A stretch of 64,000 nt of DNA from Ariolimax columbianus (lineage: Eukaryota > Mollusca > Gastropoda > Stylommatophora > Arionidae): NCBI GenBank assembly GCA_036924085.1, contig JAVGWX010000009.1, positions 57,633,331 through 57,697,330 on the forward strand. The letters run 5' to 3'. The translations under genes and the position numbers were made by a program. The notes under the pieces are model-generated. The model ran no database searches, was not told the origin of the DNA, and was given only the letters and a program-made list of their open reading frames with translations. Shown piece by piece: positions 12,801 through 21,360 of the stretch. Position 1 is the first letter of the stretch. Each line of letters starts with the position of its first letter.

Positions 12801-15800
12801 ACATGTTTTGGTAATGGCTTGCGGTCCAAATATGGTACTTTTTCTTACATGAAATGTTTGGAGAAAGAAGGCTAATGCCTGGTCTGGCAAAACATTCTGA
12901 TTATACTTTGTTAGACAGGGTCAGATGAACATGCTGACCAAGAGCTGCACCTCACTTCAATACAGTTATTTCAGAAAAGAGGGTGTTTCAGGACAGTGTG
13001 GATCGATATGATTCCCGTAGTAGGGAACGACTCGTGTATACATCAAAGCATAGCAAAGGAACCTGGATAACCCAAATCTACTTTCATCAGTACGCTAGGG
13101 ATGTGAGAAAGCCTACTGCAATCCTCCACCAAACACCAATTTCAGGGCGCACACATGAGTAAACATATTCAATGTGGGCACTCAGCAACAGCAACAACAT
13201 GATTTGTTTCGGATCCATTATGTAAATATAGTGAATGTTTTATTTTACTTTGCAGCCAGTAGTAAAGGATACTGCTGTGCTCACAGGCCAGGAACCCAGT
13301 ATTACCTAAATGTGAGAGGAAGTTTTAATTTCATCACTTATCAAAACAGCAGTATCAAAACAGCAGCTGTGGACCTTCTTGTCACCAAGGTCATTGATAA
13401 ACGATATGCCCCAGGATGTAAGTATTCGGTCAATTTGATTGAAGAGGTCTTGTATTTTCTTGTAACTTGGCGTTTCTGTGAGATGCGGTAGCTAGCACCA
13501 TATACAACCCTTCTCAGTCGCTTCTTTCGACAAGTTACGGGCTACTGTCAGTTGCTTCCTTTCTGGGCACCGATAACAAATGGACGGATGTCTTTTCTTT
13601 CTGCCTCTTGTCATTAAAATGACGTTTGAATATTGTGAAGTAGTTCACAGCGAAGCAGCGACAGCTGTGCCTTTCAGCCCGACATACCCGATTTCATCAG
13701 AACATTTTTTGGACGGAGTTTACCTTCCGTCTTCGATCTTTATTCTTTTAGCCAGACTACGATAGTGCAGACTGTTGAAGGCGGGATAGGGTCTTGGTAA
13801 GCTATGGTCGAAGATTGGAAGAGCTGACGCAGGTCGTCTTAATCGAGTTAAGGAAGTAGCCTGCCCCTGGACATCACCTGCCTTACGCAATATGAAATTC
13901 ACTAAGTAGACTTCGTCTATCGTGCAACCATCATTCCAACCCTACTTTACGCTTCTGAAAGCTGGACTGTATACTCTGGACATGCAAGGAGGTTAAACCA
14001 CTTCCACACAGGTTGCCTGAGGCGAATATTCCCCATCAGATGGCAAGATGCCCAGCATCCATGCACTGCTAGAAAAAGCCCGACTAGGATGGGCAGGACA
14101 CCTCATCTGTATGTCAGACGAGCGGCTCCCAAAGAAGCTTCTCTACGGGGAGCTGAGGGAGGGATGGCGCGAGAGAGGGCGCCCAAATAAACGATTTAAA
14201 GACGGTCTGATGGACTCACTGATAAATTGCCAGATAGACATCGACACCTGAGAATGTCTTGCGCAAAACAGATCTGACTGGAGAAGCGCAGTCAAATCGT
14301 GTGTAGCTACCGGCGAAAACGACTGTGTTGTGAAAGCCCAGAGCAGTCGCGAGACCCGGAAATCTCGAACAGCGGAAACACCATCACATTCTACAGACCT
14401 ATTGTGCCCGATATGTAGCAGATGTTTTCGCGCCCACATTGTCCTGTTCAGCCACATGCGCACCCACACCCAACAGGGAAATCTGTGACACGGATGATGT
14501 CGGCGGTCCTCATCGACAACGATGGACAGCTATTATTATTAAATAGACTTCGAATGGAGTATCACGATCCATGAATATCCTAAACAGAAAGTGAAACAGG
14601 GAGGATGAAACATGCGAATGTGGAGCAATGACCTGATGATCTAACCAAACCTTCAGGAGATGTGCAATATGAAGGACCCGTTGAGTGACAACGGCAGGGA
14701 AATCTATGTTGCTCAATACTTGAAAAATGATTTGTGACGTAATTCCTGGGAACAGGGCAAGACCATCTGTTTTCTATTACAGTTGGCCATGGACAGGGGA
14801 AGTCGGTAAGTAAATTATGGTTACTAACCCTGACACATGCAACCATCTGTGAGTCGCTGACTGCTATCAACCCATTCACTGCCTCATCTTAGGCCTGGAA
14901 GGTAAGTGTTATCCTACCTTCAATTACTGTCGGCCTTGCTCAGCAAGTTATATAACAGACCCCACGTGAAACGTAAAAATTATCTAAAAAAAAGTGTAAC
15001 ATAACATTTTTGTACTTGGTACTTCGTCTCGTAAAAGCCTAATAATACTCGTATATTTACACTATTGCAGTATTAAGACATTTAAAAATCTGTAACAAAG
15101 TTAATAGATTCTCCATAAGTGACTGACACATCGACCAATGCCCATCACGTATCGCGGCGTCTTCGAGAGCAGAAATGAATATACTCAAAGTCAACCGATT
15201 CACGGTCATTCATCGTGCGGTGTCCCATCTCTGGTTCACGATTTTCATTTTGGCTTCTGTGATGCATCACCGATTTGTCGTAAGTCTGCATCTCTTGTAT
15301 CTACCCTGTGAGATCCAAAGCATGGCTGTTATGTTATGCAATTAGCTAATATTCTAGGGGCCGTCGATCAAGTCTAGGCTTTGACGGTTTGTGATAATGC
15401 GCGCATTTTCTTCCTCTTCTTCTTTCTCTTATTATTATTATTACTATAATTATTATTATTATTACTATAATTATTTTTATTACTATTATTATTACTATTA
15501 TTATTACCATTATTATTATTAATACTATTATTATTACTGTTGTTATAAATATCATTATTATTACTAACCAGGTTCCATCAGGGATTATTTCTTGGTGTTT
15601 CTAATTAAAAGGGCTAGTGGTCGCTCGGATGACTTTCCTCCACATCCTCGATAGAAACCAGACGTGTGTCTGTGGGGGTGGGGGGGGGGGGGAGCGTGAG
15701 ATAATGAAATCGACGGTGTAAAACGTCGAACCAGCTTCTGATTAGCCCGTAGGGCTTACCATCTCCACCAACACATCGGTTTCTATAGGACTCCTGTGTC

Positions 15801-18800
15801 CGTCTGTACCACCGTATTCCATTTTTGCAATTGGACAGGAGACACGTTTTTCGGAGTGCAATGCCCAGTTCGGTACACTCATAGAACGTACGGTACAAAC
15901 ACTCTCATTTTCTATGTCGCACTATATGACGCTTAGGCGTACTACTGTAGAAGGTTCGTTAAAAGAAGTCTGCTTCTAAAAACTTGAGTGTTCATTCAGT
16001 GGAGGTTCCAGTAGCAAATTGTTTTATATTTCGGAGCATGCTAGGTTTATGTACAACTATCTTTAGTCATCTGAAAGTGAAAGCAACCTTCTTTTTCTAT
16101 CCTAGCAAGCGCTAGTGGACCCTGCTGTAAATGGGTAGCTGGCTTTCGACTAAGTAAGTCTTCTTCTTTTTCGTTCATTCTCCCCCCTGAAAGGGCTTAA
16201 GTAGCAGAATGTAGTCCAGAGAACGGAATGCGTTGTGTGTTAGTTTTACAGTTTAACTGCGATATTTGACGTGATTTGCGTGTCTTGTTCAGTATGTTTC
16301 CACTGATCCTGACGTCAGTTGTGGGTCTCAGTCAGTATGTTTCACCTGACCCTGACGTGATTTGCGTGTCTTGTTCAGTATGTTTCACCTGACCCTGACG
16401 TCAGGTGGGGGCCTCAGTCAGTATGTTTCCTCTGACCCTGACGTGAGGTGGGGGCCTTAGTCAGTATGTTTCCTCTGACCCTGATGTCAGGTGGGGACTT
16501 TAATCAGCATATCTTAATCTTCATAATCTTAAATCTGAATGGACCCGGTCCCCAACAAGATGGTTGTGGGTGTCCCAACTCTGTTTTCATTGGTTGCAGT
16601 CGTGGGCACGAGCTTACCAGTGGATGAGCAGTTTATTCGATATAGGCTCGCAAATGTTGTTGTTCCTCTTTATCGAGTCTGGCCATCTGATAGGTGGCCG
16701 ACCGCGGGGGCTCTTCTTTACCCGAGGATACCAAAGAGCAGTTGTAGAACTCCATAGCTTGTCTTTCCTTCTTGCGATGTGGCTAGCTACTCAGTATTTT
16801 CAATAGTCTATATGCTGCTGAATGTCTCTCACTTGTAAAATTCTTCTGATGTTGCTGTTGTGAAGGCCAGATGTTGCTGTTGTGAAGGCCAGACTGTCGC
16901 TGTTGCCTGATTGTCAGTTCTACAACACGGAGTGATGCGTGCGTTGTTCGTAATTGTTTCTCTGGTGCTTTCGTTAGTGGTTATGTTTTGCTGACGTAAT
17001 ACAGTACCGGCAAGACAGTTGAGTCGAATAGGTCCTCATGCAGTTTGATGTTTTTTGTGGCATATGCCGCCATCTTGGTGGAGTTGAAGACGGTCCAAAC
17101 TGCTCGTCGGCGCCTTACGATCTCTGTCTTCAAGTTGTTCTCCAAATTGAGGCGACGGCCGAGGTAGATATAACTGATAGCGTCTTCTGTGAGTGTTTTG
17201 CTTAGAAACACTAGGTTGAGATCTGCAAAACGATTATACGTGAATTTCGTTTTGTCTGGGTTTATTGTAACGCCTGTCTTTCTGCCCTCGACATCCAGCG
17301 CTGTCGGCATCTTTGTTGCATCAAAGAGCGTCTCCGTGATGAGCGGGATGTCTTCGGCAGATCGAAGGTTGTTAAGTCGGCGTCCGTCTATTGATGTGTC
17401 AGTTTCTGGCCAGTCGCAGATCTCTAATCATCGACTCGAGGCAGGCAGAGAAAAGTTTGGTCGAGATAGGGTCCCGCTGTCTTACGACCTTCTCAGTTGC
17501 AATTGTGGCTGGATGTCTGAACTGACAGGTGACTGTAACATACCCGCTTTAACACTGTTGAAGCTTTGCAATATGGCTTGGCTTGGCTTCGTTCATTCTC
17601 AATCTCTCGCTACCAAACCCGGACACGGGCCTAAGTAGCAGAATGTAGTCCAGAGAATGGAATGCGTTGTGTCGTAGTTTACAGCTTGACTGCGATATTT
17701 GCACCTTTCGGTCCAACACATCCGACTTCAGCAAGTATTTTGTGAGTACCGGGTTAGCATTCCTTCTTCGATCCCTTCTCCTTAGCCAGTCTGCTCTGTT
17801 GCAGCCTGTTATCCAGGATCACAACGTGGAGGTGTAGAAGGGTCTTAGCAGCTGAGGTTTGCTGGCCCTGACGCTAGCAGTCAGCTATGGGTCGCTGACC
17901 GCTACAGCTTAGGCGCTGCTCAGCATCTTGATCCCCTATTCCAATATAGCCAGCAAGATATTCCTTGCTCCTCTAGAGCTGTCCGTACAAATAATAGTTC
18001 GATCGAGTCGAACGCCTATTTGTAGTATATGCATGTCATGTGTTGAATTCTTCTTTCGCTGCTAACGTTTCGGCAGATGTTGCATCCAGTATGTATGTGG
18101 GCGATGTATGTTTCGATGTTTGTTTCGATGTCTGTTTCGATGTTTGTTTCGATGTTTGTTTCGATGTTTGTTTCGATGTCTGTTTCGATATTTGTTTCGA
18201 TGTTTGTTTCGATGTTTGTTTCGATGTTTGTTTCGATGTTTGTTTCGATGTCTGTTTCGATGTTTGTTTCGATGTTTGTTTCGATGTTTGTTTCGATGTT
18301 TGTTTCGATGTTTGTTTCGATGTCTGTTTCGATGTTTGTTTCGATGTTTGTTTCGATGTTTGTTTCGATGTCTGTTTCGATGTTTGTTTCGATGTCTGTT
18401 TCGATGCCTGTTTCGATGTTTGTTTCGATGTCTGTTTCGATGTTTGTTTTGATGTCTGTTTCGATGTTTGTTTCGATGTTTGTTTCGATGTTTGTTTCAT
18501 TGTTTGTTTCGATGTCTGTTTCCATGTTTGTTTCGATGTCTGTTTCGATGTTTGTTTCGAGAGAAACGGAGGCGTCCTTTCACGTGTAGAAAGACGAGAC
18601 CAGATCAATGTCAGTGAAGATGTTGCGATTGGACAGTATATGGTCAAGTTGATGGCGGTGTTGGCCGCTGGGACGGATATGTGTCCATCGTCTCGGGAGT
18701 GGTTTCTGAATGAAGCGATTGCCATGATAGAACCGATGGCTTTCGCAAAAGGCTGTCTCATTCCGTATATCTGCAAAATGTGGTCCGACATATTTTTTTC

Positions 18801-19285
18801 TTTATTTCCTGGGTCCGAGAAAAATTTTGAAACAGGTGCGACACTCTTGGAGTGTGTCGGTAAGCTATTCATAAATCTCATCATGTTCTTCTTCTTCTCC
18901 TCATGCTGTTAGGGTGTACACGTATATGATAGTGATGCTGTATTTGATAAACAGCCCCCCAATACTGATAGGCGATGACATGTATATTAAATGCATAAAA
19001 ATACTCTACTTTTTCCACCCAGAATATGTTATTTCTGTTACAGCCAAATGCCCTACAGATTATTTCGACTGTTACTACAACAACTACTGTGTCAGCCATG
19101 CTGTTACCTGCAATGGTTTTAACGACTGTGGCAACAACAGAGATGAAATCGATGGATGTGGACTCGCTTTTGCAGTTATTGCTGGAGTCGCAGCTGGCAT
19201 TGTTGTATTTGTTGTCGTAGCCATCATAGGGACTGTGTTGTTAGTTAGGTGCAGAAGAAGGAATGTTTACGAACTAATAAACTAG
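1582..19285 (+). CDS. Gene A: CUB-LDLa single-pass membrane protein (4 coding exons)
   Basis: Spliced gene with coding exons 1582-1669, 9049-9300, 13256-13417 and 19044-19285 (744 coding bases, 247 residues). Order in the protein: signal peptide (about residues 1-20), a CUB-like domain (about 30-165) with cysteines in DYC, RTC, GNC and GYCC, an LDL-receptor class A module (about 168-208) ending DCGNNRDE, a hydrophobic helix of about 27 residues, then RCRRRN and a short cytoplasmic tail ending ELIN. All three introns are phase 1 with GT-AG ends (GTAGGT, GTAAGT and GTAAGT donors). CUB plus LDLa plus one helix resembles a cut-down NETO or membrane-frizzled architecture; ligand and function are unknown. 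The product is presumably at the cell surface. Gene B on the other strand is its paralogue. An AG just before the ATG suggests a 5' UTR intron. The introns carry LINE and SINE remnants. Confidence 0.85.
1930..3830. other. Intron 1 of gene A, mostly unassigned
   Basis: No coding sequence recognised. Holds a G-rich tract at 2226-2260 (runs of 2, 2, 6, 5, 2 and 5 G) and a stretch at 3340-3760 with loosely repeated CACACTC/ATCGTT-type words but no clean unit. Confidence 0.4.
3837..3892. repeat. (CT)n microsatellite
   Basis: About 28 uninterrupted CT units. It abuts the point where the RNase H reading frame of the neighbouring minus-strand LINE stops (LLTDA then an Arg-Glu run), so it marks the 3' break of that element. 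Confidence 0.95.
3893..6240 (-). mobile_element. LINE ORF2: reverse transcriptase plus RNase H (jockey/I-like)
   Basis: Longest RNase H-bearing LINE copy here, reading right to left. Frame pieces in order: YKPYWNDELQKAE near 6140; a 260-residue open stretch with the RT finger and palm motifs (KSPGKDGI, GYRPISLLSC, PQQAGFRQHRSTEDQ); a frameshift near 5270; GVPQGGVLSLTLF and SMFADDLAMW, the catalytic palm, near 5000-5100; a stop at about 4938; then a 366-residue stretch with the RT thumb and connection, and an RNase H start (YTDGSVTNTTQNGGAGAF, then RAEAEA). RNase H is cut at the TDA block by the CT repeat, so its last Asp/His part and the 3' end are missing. At least two frameshifts and stops near 4938 and 6050 make it dead. 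Other copies of the family lie at 21744-23270 and 61384-61641. Confidence 0.9.
6299..6314. repeat. Poly-C tract
   Basis: Sixteen consecutive C residues, just upstream of the LINE. Confidence 0.9.
6327..6413. repeat. 29-bp tandem repeat, 3 copies
   Basis: Three copies of a unit beginning TAGTATCGAGACGGTGAGTG; the third has drifted. Confidence 0.85.
6840..6915 (+). mobile_element. CR1-like LINE 3' end fragment
   Basis: Matches the terminal segment seen in five other copies in the window: a GTATACAGACTCTG block, AGTCTTCTAAAC, then a decayed ACGTTAAGTT-type end. Only the last 70 bases remain. Confidence 0.7.
7465..8380 (-). mobile_element. LINE RT palm to C-terminus, degraded
   Basis: Minus-strand LINE ORF2 remnant. 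Near 8240 the frame reads LELRYADDTVML, an intact-looking RT catalytic box, followed by NINKTKIMS and HFEYLGSRID, then the C-terminal domain with GCESWTI, FESKCYRKILRIPW, ENWFINSILARKCKYFGHIK and the terminal MLHDN. Several frameshifts break it. The C-terminal KYFGHIKRH and MLHD motifs match the family at 51459-53420. Upstream RT fingers are missing, as expected for a 5'-truncated copy. Confidence 0.85.
8560..9005 (+). mobile_element. LINE C-terminal fragment with GATGATGA tail
   Basis: Degraded plus-strand LINE C-terminus: ENFEM and RKMERMSWTKKK near 8665-8730, AELKTAAEDRQKWQDK near 8910-8955, a stop after DQSYD, then a short GATGATGATGAA tail. It ends only about 45 bases upstream of gene A exon 2, in intron 1. 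Confidence 0.75.
9049..9300 (+). CDS. Gene A coding exon 2 (CUB-like, first part)
   Basis: Acceptor TATATCAG at 9041-9048, donor GTAAGT at 9301. Encodes 83 full residues starting YVDDYCN, through VRIKLSRSKYL, FLDYQM and NCQVESIQLYN. By hand count 52 of 83 residues match gene B exon 2. The NCQVESIQL block is unchanged between the two and corresponds to the CUB beta-strand after the second disulfide. Confidence 0.88.
9302..9644. other. Intronic, nothing recognised
   Basis: No coding sequence or repeat family recognised in this part of intron 2 of gene A. Confidence 0.4.
9658..10007 (-). mobile_element. SINE-like element, family 1
   Basis: About 350-bp dispersed repeat, sense on the minus strand, with a CCAAGCCAAGCC tail at the left end. 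Shares with copies at 17579-17940, 47599-47962 and 60985-61341 the words GCATTCCGTTCTCTGGACTA, GACCGAAAGGTGCAAATATC and the paired-stem domain. Flanked by an imperfect possible target duplication, ACTTGGGGAAATG at 9645-9657 and ACTAGGCGCAATG at 10008-10020 (10 of 13). Confidence 0.8.
10255..10370 (+). mobile_element. Degenerate SINE family 1 copy
   Basis: Contains GATATGTTGGGCC and GCGCAAATATCAC, then CTACACTACCACACAGCG, aligning in order with the family 1 body (GATGTGTTGGACC, GTGCAAATATCGC, CTACGACACAACGC). The (GAA)n tract begins where the family's 3' tail should be. Confidence 0.6.
10371..10668. repeat. (GAA)n microsatellite, about 300 bp
   Basis: Imperfect GAA/AAG array with GAC, GAT and GAG interruptions. 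Long ORFs on both strands here are low-complexity. It sits at the 3' end of a degenerate SINE and looks like an expanded SINE tail. Confidence 0.95.
10790..10935 (+). mobile_element. Possible LINE C-terminal scrap
   Basis: Frame pieces WIDQVKEMLGN and IIKTAMDESWRQYEKE resemble the last residues of LINE ORF2 proteins (a DQVKE helix then an Asp-x-x-x-Trp-Arg block). Too short to place in a family. Confidence 0.35.
11205..11645 (+). mobile_element. LINE C-terminal remnant
   Basis: FESFESKCYGKFLRIP near 11277-11325, then frame-shifted pieces of the same C-terminal domain and a terminal YMLHDN near 11620. Same family as the copies at 7465-8380 and 51459-53420, opposite strand. Multiple frameshifts. 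Confidence 0.75.
11650..12400. other. Intronic, nothing recognised
   Basis: Part of intron 2 of gene A. No convincing coding sequence or repeat unit seen. Confidence 0.4.
12410..12690 (-). mobile_element. Dispersed repeat, second copy at 32035-32290
   Basis: Unclassified repeat. The reverse complement matches 32035-32290 through CCAACCAAAGTGCAATGGAA, GCGCGTGTGAAAGTTGTGCA and a following AGAGT..GACTGT-type segment. No tail or target duplication identified. Confidence 0.7.
12895..13200 (+). mobile_element. SINE-like element, family 2, degraded
   Basis: Aligns with the copies at 41787-42136, 45477-45805 and 54285-54645: GTGGATCGATATGATTCCCG, CATAGCA, TCATCAGTACGC, GATGTGAGAAAGC, GGGCGCACACATGAGTAA, and a CAACAGCAACAAC tail at 13186-13200. 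Ends 56 bases before gene A exon 3. Confidence 0.75.
13256..13417 (+). CDS. Gene A coding exon 3 (CUB-like, second part)
   Basis: Acceptor TTTGCAG ends at 13255, donor GTAAGT at 13418. Encodes 53 full residues from SSKGYCC through GSFNFITY and AAVDLLVT to APG. GSFNFIT and VDLLVT are shared with gene B exon 3 and correspond to the last CUB strands. Both exons are exactly 162 bases. Confidence 0.87.
13575..13812 (-). mobile_element. SINE family 1, drifted copy
   Basis: Contains CATACCCGATTTCATC, TTCTTTTAGCCAGACTAC, and GGATAGGGTCTTGGTAAGC in the same order as family 1 copies (CATCCGACTTCAGC, TTAGCCAGTCTGC, GAAGGGTCTTGGCAGC). Low identity. Confidence 0.55.
13815..13915 (+). mobile_element. Outer LINE, left half (interrupted)
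   Basis: Matches 62240-62335 of the LINE at 62213-62560: CAGGTCGTCTTAATCGAGTT, then CCTGGACATCACC and AAGTAGACTTCG. The match stops at 13915, where another LINE begins, and resumes at 14541. Confidence 0.75.
13916..14540 (+). mobile_element. Inner LINE C-terminus with C2H2 finger, inserted into another LINE
   Basis: Plus-strand LINE ORF2 C-terminus. Frame pieces: VYRATIIPTLLYASESWT, RLNHFHTGCLRRIFPIRW, then after a frameshift MPSIHALLEKARLGWAGHLI, RLPKKLLYGELREGWRERGR, and near 14400 a C2H2 finger (CPICSRCF, then HMRTH) typical of the end of this LINE group. It ends in TATTATTATT. Flanked by near-identical 12-mers, AAGTAGACTTCG at 13904-13915 and AAATAGACTTCG at 14541-14552, read as the target-site duplication. 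Stops and a frameshift make it inactive. Confidence 0.88.
14541..14765 (+). mobile_element. Outer LINE, right half
   Basis: Continues the element broken at 13915: AATAGACTTCGAA, GTATCACGATCC, GATGAAACATGCGAATGTGG (CECG zinc-binding end of the LINE C-terminus) and a run down to GTGACGTA. Aligns with 62325-62545. Confidence 0.8.
14890..15418. other. Intronic, nothing recognised
   Basis: Intron 3 of gene A. No coding sequence or repeat family recognised. Confidence 0.4.
15419..15570. repeat. (ATT)n microsatellite with CTT edge
   Basis: Imperfect TTA/ATT array of about 140 bp preceded by TTCTTCCTCTTCTTC. ORFs here are poly-Ile artefacts. Confidence 0.92.
15600..16150. other. Intronic, poly-G tract only
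   Basis: GGGGGTGGGGGGGGGGGGG at 15675-15693; otherwise nothing recognised. Confidence 0.45.
16160..16275 (-). mobile_element. SINE family 1 tail portion
   Basis: Carries the family 1 words CTTAAGTAGCAGAATGTAGT and CGGAATGCGTTGTGT and a TTCTTC (GAA on the sense strand) tail at the left. Its head side is replaced by the minisatellite at 16270-16510. Confidence 0.75.
16270..16515. repeat. Minisatellite derived from the SINE stem domain
   Basis: Five or so units of roughly 38-58 bp with CAGTATGTTTC, CTGACCCTGACGT and AGGTGGGGGCCT. The same words, reverse complemented, build the arrays at 26150-26645 and 35380-35625 and occur in family 2 SINEs. Confidence 0.8.
16540..17490 (-). mobile_element. 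LINE RT end and C-terminus
   Basis: Minus-strand LINE ORF2. From the right: RQGDPISTKLFSACLE (RT palm entry), a drifted catalytic box (LRSAEDIPLI where F/YADD is expected), INPDKTKFTYNRF, YIYLGRRLNLENNLKTEIVR, RRRAVWTVFNSTK and STVLPVLYYVS, then further left in shifted frames SHIARRKDKLW and RGRPPIRWPD. The altered catalytic Asp pair plus stops show a dead copy. A related C-terminus lies at 20101-20720 on the other strand. Confidence 0.85.
17579..17940 (-). mobile_element. SINE-like element, family 1
   Basis: Near full copy, sense minus, with a CCAAGCCAAGCC tail at the left. Possible target duplication GCAATATGGC at 17569-17578 and CCAATATAGC at 17941-17950 (8 of 10). Paired stem: AGAAGGG at 17835-17841 region against CCCTTCT near 17774. 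Confidence 0.85.
18105..18561. repeat. 12-bp tandem array, about 38 copies
   Basis: Unit TTTCGATGTTTG with T/C variation at one site. Because 12 is a multiple of 3 and the unit has no stop in most frames, ORFs of 114-290 codons appear on both strands (Cys-Phe-Asp-Val, Ser-Lys-Gln-Thr and similar repeats); none has support as a gene. Confidence 0.97.
18562..18900. other. Open but unrecognised sequence
   Basis: Open in one frame on each strand for about 100 codons beyond the 12-bp array. No motif recognised on either strand; a transposon origin is possible but not shown. Confidence 0.3.
19044..19285 (+). CDS. Gene A coding exon 4 (LDLa, transmembrane helix, tail)
   Basis: Acceptor TTACAG ends at 19043. 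LDLa module from KCPTDYFDCYY through NYCV, VTCNGFNDCG to NNRDEIDGCG, with six cysteines and the D..DCG..DE calcium-cage pattern. Then LAFAVIAGVAAGIVV and more hydrophobic residues (the helix), RCRRRN stop-transfer and NVYELIN before TAG at 19283-19285. AATAAA overlaps the stop at 19276-19281. About 31 of 39 LDLa residues match gene B by hand count. Confidence 0.9.
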
Positions 19286-19309
19286 TGCTTTAAAGTTTCC
19301 TAACAGAAT

Positions 19310-19490
19310 GTTGAAAATTACAGCAACTAGAGAAACCAAGGAGGAACAGTTTACAAATATATATTACAGCAACTTGAGAAACCAAGGAGGAACAGTTTAC
19401 AAATATACATTACAGCAACTTGAGAAACCAAGGAGGAACAGTTTTACAAATATATATTACAGCAACTTGAGAAACCAAGGAGGAACAAAC
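19310..19490. repeat. 46-bp tandem repeat in the gene A 3' flank, 4 copies
   Basis: Unit containing TTACAGCAACTTGAGAAACC and AAGGAGGAACAGTTTACAAA. Starts about 25 bases after the stop codon, so it is probably within the 3' UTR. Confidence 0.9.
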
Positions 19491-19499
19491 AACGATAAA

Positions 19500-20090
19500 T
19501 ATGTTTTTGTTTATGCAGTTCACAATTATTTGTATTGCTATAATAATAGTTATGTGTATTGCCACTAATTTTGTTATTATTTGCGTTTTTATTTAACTTG
19601 ACATGGCAGTTGTCCCCGCTTCTATTTCTCCTATTTTAACCAACTTCCCCATAACTTAGAGAGCTGAAATTGTGTACCAGCCTCAACTAGTGCGACCTAA
19701 TAATCTGTCACATTTTCGACAGATCTTTGAATGCAAAAAAATCCAAAAGCTACAATACACCAATTCAAGAAAGAAGCACATAAACATAATTACACACCTT
19801 CAGTCCCAACAACAAACAAAAATTGTTGGTAAAAAAGGAGTATTTTTTAATATTTACTTGCATATACTCATACTATTTAGAAGCATGATTTGTTTCTTGT
19901 CATTGCTGCCGCTAAATTGATAGTAATACATATTTTTTTATGTAAAATAAATCAGAAACCTCACTATAGATGGCGAGATAATCTCACTCCTACGTTTAGG
20001 GGTCTACATTGTGATCTACTGTTAAAGAGCTGCAGAAACCAAACAAAGCCTACATGAGCTAAAGAAGCGGGATAGACGGTTGGCCTGAAC
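19500..20090. other. Gene A 3' flank, nothing recognised
   Basis: AT-rich, no gene or repeat family seen. Confidence 0.4.
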
Positions 20091-20100
20091 ATAAATAAAA

Positions 20101-20725
20101 TGAAGACTCAATTTCTACTGAACTCTTTCTGCCCTACGGAGGATCTGCGATTGGAAGATGGCCCCATCGAGAATGCCAATGCACATGTCTGTCTAGGCCA
20201 GGAAATCAACAACAACCACACCAATGATAAAGAGATTTCACACAGGAAAACGGCGGATTGGCCCAGCTTCAACCGCATTACACCGATACTCCAACATATG
20301 ACAATGCTCACACTTTCAATAGCATGGTTATCCCAACAACGGTATACGGGTGTGTGATTTGGAGATTGCGCAAATCAGACACAGAAAAGTTATGGACTAC
20401 CAGCAGAGCATTGGATTGAAGAGTCCTAGATATCAAACTAAGAGACCATTTCCGAAATACCGACACTCGCGACCAAACATAGTTCCGGGATGTCGTCGAC
20501 TCTGCGTCAATGCGAAAGGACAGATAAGTCGCCCATGTGGTCTGCATGACTTCGATAAATCGACGAAAAGGGTGTCTTTCTTGTGGTCATACAGCTGCAA
20601 CCGCCCCCGTGAACGCCCGTCAACGACACGGAGAGATGATCTACACCACGCCCTTCGACCGTCATGGTACTCCAGGGTGAAGGACAGACACAGAATCAAG
20701 CAGTTGTTAAGTTACATGGCATTGG
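20101..20725 (+). mobile_element. LINE C-terminal remnant
   Basis: KTQFLLNSFCPTEDLRLEDG, then VCLGQEINNN (position of the YLGREIN motif) and DWPSFNRI, followed in shifted frames by weaker pieces and LHHALRPSWYSRVKDRHR. Same LINE group as 16540-17490. Several stops and frame changes. Confidence 0.8.
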
Positions 20726-20959
20726 GTAACCTTACCCGATTTAGTACCAGGATTCAAGTATTCAAGTAGGTTTAAATCAAAGTTAAGGTGGCCAACATTT
20801 GATAATATCATCAACCTGAAAGGCTCAGATGGAGCCGTTTCGATTTGCATTTATGTTTCTGGCGCGGTATCTGAACCAGACTTTGCTTTGTTATTATCAG
20901 CATTTATTAAAGTATTGCGGGATTAACTTAGGTTGTAGCGCATTCTGCTCGTTGCCCAT

Positions 20960-21360
20960 CACAATTATCAAGTCATTCGGGCCCTGAGACTGGTTTAGGG
21001 CATCTACACCCATCTTCAAATGATTTAGTCCTGGAACTGTTTGGGAGCCCGGACCCCACATCAAGTAATTCACTCCTGGAACTGGCTTGGGACCAAAACC
21101 TCATCATTAAGTCATTCAGTCTTGGGACTTGTTTATGGCTCAAACCCCATCTTCAAATCATGTAGTCCTGGGACTGTTTTGAGGCCACGACACCACCACC
21201 ATCAAGTCATTCAGTCCTGAGACTGGCTTTTGGGCTCTACCATTACAAGTCAGTCAGCCCTGGAACTGGTTTTAGGCCATGACCCTATCATCAACTCATT
21301 CAGTCCCGAGGCTGGTTTGAGGCCATGACCCTATCATCAACTCATTCAGTCCTCAGGATT
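20960..21360. repeat. 46-bp type minisatellite, degenerate part
   Basis: About nine drifted units with TCATCAAGTCATTCAGTCCT, GAGACTGG and GGCCATGACCC. The same unit recurs in cleaner form at 23285-23915. Confidence 0.85.

Noticed and set aside
16539..16806. Plus-strand ORFs of 72-80 codons
   Set aside because: Antisense shadow of the LINE C-terminus on the minus strand.
18016..18912. 282- and 290-codon ORFs over the 12-bp array
   Set aside because: Periodicity artefact; the non-repetitive extension at 18562-18900 has no recognisable motif on either strand.
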